A stretch of DNA of 64,000 nt. It comes from JAAYHG01 sp012735455. Lineage in GTDB: Bacteria; Bacillota; DTU030; DUMP01. The stretch covers positions 1 through 64,000 of the forward strand of contig JBMNIX010000015.1 in assembly GCA_050951365.1 (NCBI GenBank), read 5' to 3'. The position numbers and the translations under genes were made by a program. How positions within the stretch are numbered: the stretch's first letter is position 1; every line of letters starts with the position of its first letter. The notes beneath the pieces were generated by a model, which worked only from the letters and a program-made list of their open reading frames with translations, did no database searches and had not been told where the DNA came from. This document shows, piece by piece, positions 57,620 through 64,000 of this stretch.

Positions 57620-58819
57620 TTACTCAAGTTCCGGAATCAGCGCTGCCAGAGCCTCGGCTAAATACTTGGTTGCCAACTCTGCCTCTTCCAGTGTATTCTG
57701 ATCCCCGCCCACCTCCACCAAGAGTGCCCGCGGATGTAAGTGCTGGTTGAAACGAGCGGTATCAATCTTGATACCCCGAGAAAAACCTGGGTAGAGTGCA
57801 TCTAGTATTTGATGCAGTTTCAGGGCAAAGGCGTGGTTCTTTTGCCAATTGGGGTGTTCGAGACCGAGCCGGTCCGTGCCCACTATAAGATAGAGACGTG
57901 CCACTTTTTCCCCATTTATTTCCGTGGTGGTCATGCTGCGGGACTCAGCCCTGTTTCTGGACGGTGCGTCGCGGTGAATGTCAAGAAGCACCTTGAGGCT
58001 TGGATTTTCTTGGCAAAGCCTGGCTGCCGTAACCGCGGAGCGGAGGTACGCCTCCCGATAAACCTCCTTATCGTGGGCTGTCTTATCGTGCACAGTGCGT
58101 ATGCCGTGCTCCTCCACCAGTGCCCGGGTAAGCGCCTCACCTACAACCACAATGCCTGCCTTCTTGTCATACATATGGGTTGCACCACTGGTGGGAACAT
58201 AGTCTTCGGAAGTGTGGGTGTGATAGATAGCCACCAAGGGGGGCCCTGTTGGTGCCTGCACAGGCTGAGCTGGCTCCGGCGGCTCTTTCCCTGCTTGCTC
58301 CGGTGCAGGCGGGGGGGATTCCTGCAGTACCTCAACCGCACCACGCCTCTCATCGGCAGCAGCGCTCCCAGGCGGTGTTAGTAGTGCCAGCTCACTGGCG
58401 AGAAAATCCAGAGGGCCGCCACCTAGCGGCAAGCGCAGGCTCCTGAGCGAGCCAGTGCCCCGGGCTAACAGGTCTACCCGCTGTAACCAAACCTCTTCCT
58501 CTCCAGCTTCTTCAAAGAAGGTAATCTGTGGCAGACCCTGCTTCAGGATAGCTGGGAAATCAATAGGGTACTGCTGCAAAACAGCTCCAATCCACCCCTT
58601 CCCTGTGGGCGTCCCATCTTGCGCAAACGCAAAGACAGGTACGGCCTGAGGCGGTGCAAGACGCGGTACCCAGGAAACACCAAAGGCCACCAAACAAAAC
58701 CCAAGCGTTGTAAGGACAATACTTCTTATAAACGGGCTCCGCCACACGGTTCCAGACCGTCCCGGGGGCCTGACCAAACGCACGAACTGCCAGCGCAAGG
58801 TCTTCACCTCATTTGCCAA
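57620..58819 (-). CDS. Stage II sporulation protein P (SpoIIP)
   Basis: 399 residues. One N-terminal membrane segment (about 31-50), a Pro-rich linker (about 165-190) and the amidase domain beginning VAIYHTHTSEDYVPTS, with LDIHRDAPSRN and LLVEVGGDQNTLEEA. SpoIIP, with SpoIID and SpoIIM, remodels septal peptidoglycan during engulfment. No gpr gene lies between rpsT and spoIIP. Confidence 0.94.
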   Translation of the reverse strand: MANEVKTLRWQFVRLVRPPGRSGTVWRSPFIRSIVLTTLGFCLVAFGVSWVPRLAPPQAVPVFAFAQDGTPTGKGWIGAVLQQYPIDFPAILKQGLPQITFFEEAGEEEVWLQRVDLLARGTGSLRSLRLPLGGGPLDFLASELALLTPPGSAAADERRGAVEVLQESPPPAPEQAGKEPPEPAQPVQAPTGPPLVAIYHTHTSEDYVPTSGATHMYDKKAGIVVVGEALTRALVEEHGIRTVHDKTAHDKEVYREAYLRSAVTAARLCQENPSLKVLLDIHRDAPSRNRAESRSMTTTEINGEKVARLYLIVGTDRLGLEHPNWQKNHAFALKLHQILDALYPGFSRGIKIDTARFNQHLHPRALLVEVGGDQNTLEEAELATKYLAEALAALIPELE

Positions 58820-58916
58820 TGTGACTGCAGAGATGCCAACAGGCCACTCGCGTGTACAAGAAAGCCTATGCCATGGGCTTCAGGTTTAGACCCTGAGTTT
58901 GTGGCACAGCATTTCC

Positions 58917-58945
58917 TTGCTTTTCCTTTTTGCCCGTGATAAAAT
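58917..58945 (+). promoter_or_regulatory. Promoter of rpsT
   Basis: TTGCTT (58917-58922), 17-base spacer, TAAAAT (58940-58945), 49 bases before the start codon. Confidence 0.65.
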
Positions 58946-58993
58946 GTGTGGGTGAACATATAAGCTCATGTGCGGTCAAGGGGGTGAGAGTGA

Positions 58994-59257
58994 GTGGCAA
59001 ACATTAAGTCAGCACTGAAACGCATTAAGGTAGCTGAAAAGCGGCGCTTACGCAACGCAATCATGAAGTCCCGTGTCCGCACTGCCATTCGGCGCTTCAA
59101 AGAAGCTCTGGATAAGGGCGACGCAGAAGCAGTTAGAGAGACCATGGCCAAGGCCTTCAGCGTTATTGATAAAGCCGCCGCCAAGGGTGTTCTCCATAAG
59201 AACAACGCTGCCCGCAAGAAGGCGAAGCTAAGCCGGAAGTTGACCAAGGTAAGTTAA
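58994..59257 (+). CDS. 30S ribosomal protein S20
   Basis: 87 residues: ANIKSALKRIKVAEKRRLRN through AARKKAKLSRKLTKVS, the normal S20 length and basic composition. Start GTG 58994 with AAGGGGGTGAGAGTGA upstream. The only + strand gene in this half of the window, between divergent or convergent minus genes. Confidence 0.96.
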   Translation: MANIKSALKRIKVAEKRRLRNAIMKSRVRTAIRRFKEALDKGDAEAVRETMAKAFSVIDKAAAKGVLHKNNAARKKAKLSRKLTKVS

Positions 59258-59275
59258 CCTAAAGCTAAGAACGAG

Positions 59276-59300
59276 AAAAGCGTGCCAGGCACGCTTTTTT
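59276..59300 (+). terminator. Terminator after rpsT
   Basis: AAGCGTGCC-A-GGCACGCTT hairpin followed by TTTTT on the + strand, just before the holA stop on the other strand. Confidence 0.9.
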
Positions 59301-59309
59301 TGTTATCCT

Positions 59310-60365
59310 TTATTCTTTGAGATCCAAGATAATCTGCTCCAAGGCCAGGCACGGAGAAAGCGTGCTGGTCTTAAGACTCTCATCGGCTGCCGCCAAGGCC
59401 GTTACCAGGCTGTAAATCGCTTCCCATGAGAAGCGCCTGCTCTGGGCAGTTACCTTCTTGGCAACAAAGGGGTGAAGTTTCAAGGTTGAGGCCAATTTCT
59501 CAGGGCGGCCTCCTTTTTCTAGCTCCTCTTTGGCTGCCGCAATAAGGCGCACCTGACGAGCTAACAAAGCCACCAAGCCAATGGGGCTCTCTCCTTGCCG
59601 AAGGAGCTGTTCCAATAAAAGGAGGGCCCTATCTCTCTGTCCAGTTAGGGCCGCATCTATAAGGTCGAAGGCCCGCTTTTCGCTGGTCTCGGGCACCAAG
59701 AGCTCAATCTCCTCTCGACCGACACTCCCGCCTGGCCCAGCATAGGCTGCCAGTTTCGCAAGCTCCTGCTCAAGTTGTTCGAGCCCCGGACCTGTTCTGG
59801 CAGCCAGGAACTCTACCGCTCCCCGGCCCCACTCTAAACCAAGCTCAACTCCGCGCGTACGGATCCAGTCCTCCAGCTCCCTACCGCGCAAGCGAGGAAA
59901 CTCCTGCACAATCCCGAGCTTGGCCACTGCCTTGAAAATACGTCGCCTGCTGTCACAAGGCCCCGGGGCAGTGATTACGAGGCAAGTAGTGGGAGGCAGG
60001 GCAGCGATAACCTCCAGGAATTCTTGTTCACTACTGCTTTCTCCAGTCGCGACCTTCTCTTCTTGTTCCACCTCATTGCCTTGCCCTGTAGTCTTGGCTT
60101 TTGTCCCCAGGCTAAGCCCACCGTACACCACCAGGCGGCGCGGAGCCAACCACGGCAGAGTACGGCAGGCGGCTGCCAGTTCACTCACCCGGATCGTACG
60201 AGCGTCCAGCCGTTCGTAATTGAGCTCTCGCAGTTGACCTAGGTCCAAGGCCTGCTCTATTTTCGTAACGGTAAGATCTATGAGGTGATTCTCTTCTCCC
60301 CAGAGGAAATAGCAGGCGGCCACTTGTTTTTGCTCTAGCTGCTGCCAGAGTTGGCGCCAATTCAT
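59310..60365 (-). CDS. DNA polymerase III subunit delta (HolA)
   Basis: 351 residues of the clamp-loader subunit that opens the sliding clamp. It has CYFLWGEENHLIDLTVTKIE, a middle AAA-like region and the C-terminal collar (GESPIGLVALLARQVRLIAAAKEEL). Start ATG 60365 overlaps the comEC stop by four bases (ATGA), so the two are co-translated. Confidence 0.95.
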   Translation of the reverse strand: MNWRQLWQQLEQKQVAACYFLWGEENHLIDLTVTKIEQALDLGQLRELNYERLDARTIRVSELAAACRTLPWLAPRRLVVYGGLSLGTKAKTTGQGNEVEQEEKVATGESSSEQEFLEVIAALPPTTCLVITAPGPCDSRRRIFKAVAKLGIVQEFPRLRGRELEDWIRTRGVELGLEWGRGAVEFLAARTGPGLEQLEQELAKLAAYAGPGGSVGREEIELLVPETSEKRAFDLIDAALTGQRDRALLLLEQLLRQGESPIGLVALLARQVRLIAAAKEELEKGGRPEKLASTLKLHPFVAKKVTAQSRRFSWEAIYSLVTALAAADESLKTSTLSPCLALEQIILDLKE

Positions 60366-62743
60366 GGCCTCACTCCCTTTCCACCTATACCGCCGGCACG
60401 GGTCATGACACGCAAGCGCTCTCCATCGGCCAGGACTCGCACCTGGCCCACCTGATCGGTTCTGAGAACTGTAGCCCCGCTGCTAAAGAGCCGGCCCACG
60501 GTTTCCGGATTCGGGTGGCCAAAGTTATTATTACCCACCGAAATGACAGCCAGTTCCGGTTGCACAACATTCAGGAACTCACTCCCGGTGGCACTGGCTG
60601 CACCATGGTGTGCCACCTTGAGGACATCAGTATCAAAGAGCACGCCGTGCCGCAGGAGTAATTCCTCGGCCCGACCACCTGCATCGCCCATGAAGAGGAA
60701 GCTATTGTCGCCGTAATGAACGCCAATAACCAAGGAGTTGTCGTTCTCGTAACTCGCAGAAACAATCGGCTCCTCCGGCGGACTATACACCACAAACTCT
60801 ACCCCTGCCCCCAGATCCACCTTAAGTCCCCGACTGCCGCTGTAAAGGGGCAGACCCCTTTCCTTGAGCAGGCTCAGGATAAGGGGAGGACCCTCCTTGG
60901 CAAAGTTCGGCGGGGCGATCACCGCACCAACAGGCAACCCTGTCAATACCGCCGGGGCTCCTCCAGCGTGGTCCATGTCACCATGAGTCAAAAAAAGGAT
61001 CTCTAAGCGGTGAACACCCTGCGAACGCAAGTAGGGTAGCACAATGCTTTCACCCGCATCATAGACTCTGTCACCGAAGGCCTGTCTTGGGCCGGCATCG
61101 ATAAGTGCAGCCTGCCCTGAAGGCGATCGAATAAGTATCGCATCCCCTTGGCCAACAGAAAGAAAATCCACGGTAAGCTGCTGCGGCACGAGACCGGTAC
61201 CGCGCCACCCTAGGCCTAGTATCAGAAGGACAGCACACACTGCTGCTCTCCGACGCAGCGGTGACCACTTGGCTGAGTGTTGAAACGTCCAAGGGAGGCC
61301 TACCAGTGCTAAGTAGTAGGGAACCAAGAACAAGAGCGGCGGCTGCTTCATGTAGACAAAGGCCAAGGGCAAGCGACTAAAGATGTCAGCGCTGTAAGTG
61401 AGTAGACGCAAGAGAACAGCAGCCGCACCAAGAAAAACCTTGCCTAGGGGGAGAAAGGCTGCCCCGCTCAGAAGCCCCATAAGCCCTAGTCCCAGAGCCC
61501 AACCAGCCAGTGGTATGGCCACCAGGCTGGCCAGAAAACCAACCAACGAAACCCCGCTGAAGTAATAGGCAGTAAGCGGCCAGACAGCCAACTGTGCTGC
61601 AAGGGACACGATGAGTGGTGACCACAACCAGGTGGCACGGCCTCCTTTGAACCTTTCCATGAGGCAGGGTGCCAACCATAGTATGCCGCCGGCAGCAGCA
61701 AAGGAAAGCTGAAAAGAGGTGTCGTAAAGGTGCATCGGGTTGAGGCAAAGAAGTAGGAAGGCAGCACCACTTAGGGCCACTATGGCATTCTTGGGCCTTC
61801 CTGTGGCAAAACCGAGAAGACCCAGCAGGAACATAACCCCCGCCCGCATAGCGGAAGCGCTAAAACCCGTCCAAGCTACATAGCAGGTGACTGCGGCTGC
61901 AGACACCAGTGTCTGCAGGAAGAAGGGTAGCCGCAGCAGGCGTGCCATACCCAGCGCTAATGCGGCCACCAACCCCACATGCACCCCTGATACGGCCAGA
62001 AGGTGGACAGTACCGCTGGTGGTAAAAAGGTCTATGGTTTCAGCGGAAATACCGCGTCTCTCGCCCAGGGTTATGCCCTTTAGTAGGGCAGCATCCTCAG
62101 GGGCCAGGTTGTCAGCTATCTCAACAAAACGCTGACGCCAGCTCAGGAGGCGAGCCAAGTAGACATTTCCCGTCCCCGAGCCAAGCTTCTGCGGCCCTCC
62201 AGCAGGGGAAACGTTCAGGCTGTAGCGGATCCCACGGCGCTCCAAGTAAGCCCGGTAGTCAAATTGACCAAAGTTGGCTGCAGGCCGCGGTCTGAGTAGT
62301 GTCCCCTTCACGCGGAGCAGGTCTCCATAGCTGTACTCGATCTCCTGGAGCGGGCGCCTGTCGAAAACGATCACCAGGCCCTTAACTGTTGTAAGTTCTT
62401 CCCCTCTCCCAGCCAAACGTGTCTTTAGAATGTAGCTGCTGCCACTGGCAGTAGCCTGAGGTTCTCCTACCAGGACCCCTTCCAGCAGCACCTCACTGCC
62501 CACAAACGGTGCCAAGGTCTGCTCAGGCAGAAGTGCCAGGCCGGCCCTCAAACCTCCTAACAAAAAGGTCAATAGCAAGAGTGTAAGAATCAAACCTTGG
62601 CGCCTGCGAGCAAGTAAGCAGTAGAAACCAATAATGAAGATAGCCCCGGCGGTACCCAGCCACAGGGGAACAGGAAGAGCCAGGTGAACGGCAGTAATAA
62701 TACCAGCCGCGAAGATAAGTGTAAGGGTAATCAGTGGAGGCAT
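60362..62743 (-). CDS. DNA uptake channel protein ComEC/Rec2
   Basis: 793 residues: two N-terminal membrane helices, an OB-like domain (GVLVGEPQATASGSSYILKT), the competence membrane domain (HLLAVSGVHVGLVAALALG) and a C-terminal metallo-beta-lactamase domain with LTHGDMDHAGG and KVAHHGAAS. Translocates single-stranded DNA in transformation and may degrade the other strand. Start ATG 62743 with AGGAGCGAGACT. No comEA is seen beside it. Confidence 0.95.
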   Translation of the reverse strand: MPPLITLTLIFAAGIITAVHLALPVPLWLGTAGAIFIIGFYCLLARRRQGLILTLLLLTFLLGGLRAGLALLPEQTLAPFVGSEVLLEGVLVGEPQATASGSSYILKTRLAGRGEELTTVKGLVIVFDRRPLQEIEYSYGDLLRVKGTLLRPRPAANFGQFDYRAYLERRGIRYSLNVSPAGGPQKLGSGTGNVYLARLLSWRQRFVEIADNLAPEDAALLKGITLGERRGISAETIDLFTTSGTVHLLAVSGVHVGLVAALALGMARLLRLPFFLQTLVSAAAVTCYVAWTGFSASAMRAGVMFLLGLLGFATGRPKNAIVALSGAAFLLLCLNPMHLYDTSFQLSFAAAGGILWLAPCLMERFKGGRATWLWSPLIVSLAAQLAVWPLTAYYFSGVSLVGFLASLVAIPLAGWALGLGLMGLLSGAAFLPLGKVFLGAAAVLLRLLTYSADIFSRLPLAFVYMKQPPLLFLVPYYLALVGLPWTFQHSAKWSPLRRRAAVCAVLLILGLGWRGTGLVPQQLTVDFLSVGQGDAILIRSPSGQAALIDAGPRQAFGDRVYDAGESIVLPYLRSQGVHRLEILFLTHGDMDHAGGAPAVLTGLPVGAVIAPPNFAKEGPPLILSLLKERGLPLYSGSRGLKVDLGAGVEFVVYSPPEEPIVSASYENDNSLVIGVHYGDNSFLFMGDAGGRAEELLLRHGVLFDTDVLKVAHHGAASATGSEFLNVVQPELAVISVGNNNFGHPNPETVGRLFSSGATVLRTDQVGQVRVLADGERLRVMTRAGGIGGKGVRP

Positions 62744-62873
62744 AGTCTCGCTCCTAATGGGCTCAGATAAGCGCGCCCTCTGCAATCTGCAGCGCACACT
62801 TTAGCCGTCCTGCTTCCCTATATTTCGACTCCTGGCCCTATTTCCCTCCAAAAAAGAAAACCGCTGCCAGCAG
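62744..62873. other. Intergenic spacer before comEC
   Basis: Contains CTGCTGGCAG-CGG-TTTTCTTTTTT on the minus strand right after the upstream gene's stop: a weak hairpin and T run that may terminate the solute-binding gene. Nothing else seen. Confidence 0.4.
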
Positions 62874-64000
62874 TTACTTCTTCACCTCTGCCGCAAGATC
62901 GGCCGCGCTTATGTACCCGGCCCAAAAATCTGCCAGTAGATTGGCCAGCTCCTCCCTCTCACCTGCCTGCGGACTGTCCCTTAGCGGCTCGCTATACTGC
63001 AGCCAGTTGAGCAGCAACCTGCCGTCACCCACATCCCACTCCTGACACCAGTTCTCGGCAACAGGGGTGTAGGCGGGGATAAGATCCAGGCCTGCCCCCA
63101 GATGCGCAGCATTCTGACTCAGATAACGGGCCAATTCCATGGCTAAGCGTGTCTGGTCATCGCCCCGGTAACGGCGCTGGCGAAACACCACCAGTACCTC
63201 TTGTGTTAAGGGCAAGGGCTCACCCTCGCCCACTCCCGGCGGTGGAATCAAGGCCACAGAAAAAGGAGGCAGCCCTACCGGAAGCAGGGTACCGCGTTGA
63301 ACCCTCTCACTACGCTCACGAACAGCACGCAAGAACCATGGTTCTACGGGACCGAACATGGCTATGCGGCCCCCGAAGAAGTCTTCCAAGCCCGAGTAAC
63401 CTTTAAGACCGACACGATGCGGCACACCACCCACGTCCCTGAGTAGCAAGGCACGCTGGGCCGCCTCTTCCAGCCCCTCCTCCCCTTTGTAAGCAACGTC
63501 CCGCCTTATCTCCCCCCACAGGCTCACCAGGTCCCAACTGCTAAAAAGGAGCGTCCCCGCGGAATGCTCTTGCAGCCGGTGTGCCGCCCTTATAAACTCC
63601 GGCCAAGTCCACCCGGCAGCTTGTATCTCACTTAACCCTATCCCAGCTGCCGCAAGTAGATCCTCGTTGCCAGCCCAGAGGGGCAGAGTCACCCAGCGAG
63701 GCCAGGCCACAAGCTCACTGCCTACTCGTACTCCGCCCAATGCCGGACCCGCATAGGACTCGAGTTCCCCCTCCTGGGCATAGGGAGTCCACGGCACCTG
63801 AAGCGGGCCAAACTCAAGTTCCACCAAAGGTCCCGTGCCCAGAACATCTGGCGGCTCTCCTTGGCGCAAGGCGGCTGCGATGCGTTCTGCTCCCTCTCCC
63901 CAATCAAGCAGTTCAATGTGCACAGTAACATTAGGAAACCTGCGGTAAAAGTCTTCCAGGGTCGCCTCTAGTGCCTCCTGGTAGCTGTCGTTGCCGGGGA
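62874..64000 (-). CDS. Extracellular solute-binding protein (family 1-like), N-terminus outside window
   Basis: At least 375 residues; the coding frame runs through the right edge. The visible N-terminal part YQEALEATLEDFYRRFPNVT then VHIELLDWGE is the usual opening of sugar/oligopeptide-type binding proteins (a helix followed by 'F...P-V-V'). Middle part has GWTWPEFIRAAHRLQEHS and an aromatic-rich SSWDLVSLW; the end has a helical tail. The signal peptide should lie beyond base 64000. Substrate unknown. Confidence 0.75.
   Translation of the reverse strand, partial: PGNDSYQEALEATLEDFYRRFPNVTVHIELLDWGEGAERIAAALRQGEPPDVLGTGPLVELEFGPLQVPWTPYAQEGELESYAGPALGGVRVGSELVAWPRWVTLPLWAGNEDLLAAAGIGLSEIQAAGWTWPEFIRAAHRLQEHSAGTLLFSSWDLVSLWGEIRRDVAYKGEEGLEEAAQRALLLRDVGGVPHRVGLKGYSGLEDFFGGRIAMFGPVEPWFLRAVRERSERVQRGTLLPVGLPPFSVALIPPPGVGEGEPLPLTQEVLVVFRQRRYRGDDQTRLAMELARYLSQNAAHLGAGLDLIPAYTPVAENWCQEWDVGDGRLLLNWLQYSEPLRDSPQAGEREELANLLADFWAGYISAADLAAEVKK

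Overview
The window looks like a piece of the chromosome of a spore-forming, probably thermophilic and anaerobic, moderately GC-rich Firmicute of the Moorella/Carboxydothermus/Desulfotomaculum type. The evidence is gene order and content. spoIIP, yqfC and yqfD mark a sporulator. The order holA-rpsT-spoIIP-lepA-hemW-hrcA-grpE-dnaK-dnaJ-prmA-rsmE-mtaB-rpsU-yqeY-floA-yqfC-yqfD-phoH-pgpH-ybeY-dgkA-era-yqzL-recO-glyQ-glyS-(CBS regulator)-(PPDK regulator)-ppdK-dgt-dnaG-sigA-trmK is the classic Firmicutes housekeeping series. An archaeal-type (group III) chaperonin sits in the HrcA/CIRCE stress operon, as is known for Carboxydothermus.

Layout. 1-5403: right-hand part of a very large CRISPR array (about 76 repeats, 75 spacers) read on the + strand, with no cas genes in view; a relic repeat lies at 5640-5670. 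5.7-8.6 kb: uppP, a YkvI-type membrane protein and an ECF-type membrane protein, all on the minus strand. 8.7-10.1 kb: a DEAD-box helicase, divergent from a three-gene polar amino-acid ABC transporter (10.3-12.6 kb, +). 12.77-13.12 kb: RNase P RNA (+). 13.2-14.8 kb: an Rrf2-type regulator and a DUF438/hemerythrin protein with a C-terminal cupin. From 14.9 kb to the right edge almost everything is on the minus strand: RNase H-like, nif3-like, trmK, sigA, dnaG, DUF188, a Cys-rich protein, dgt, ppdK with its regulators, glyS/glyQ behind a T-box, recO, a small yqzL-like gene, era, cdd, a block of envelope and sporulation genes, the translation and heat-shock operons, lepA, spoIIP, rpsT (on +), holA, comEC and a truncated solute-binding protein.

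How the genes work together: replication and transcription (dnaG, sigA, holA), translation and RNA modification (glyQS, era, ybeY, rpsU, rpsT, prmA, rsmE, mtaB, lepA, trmK, rnpB), proteostasis (hrcA, chaperonin, grpE, dnaK, dnaJ), pyruvate/PEP control (CBS repressor, PPDK regulatory protein, ppdK), and envelope and spore formation (uppP, dgkA, pgpH, floA, yqfC/D, spoIIP).

A caution for any user: within 0-27 kb several genes that must be intact (notably dnaG) are broken by single-base indels, mostly extra bases, and the CRISPR repeats carry the same kind of indel. I see no such breaks from 27 to 64 kb. I read most of these as consensus errors rather than true pseudogenes. The most unusual points are the array with its duplicated spacer block and relic repeat, apparent AUU start codons in the PPDK regulatory operon, the Rrf2/hemerythrin-cupin operon with a palindromic operator, and the archaeal-type chaperonin under CIRCE control.
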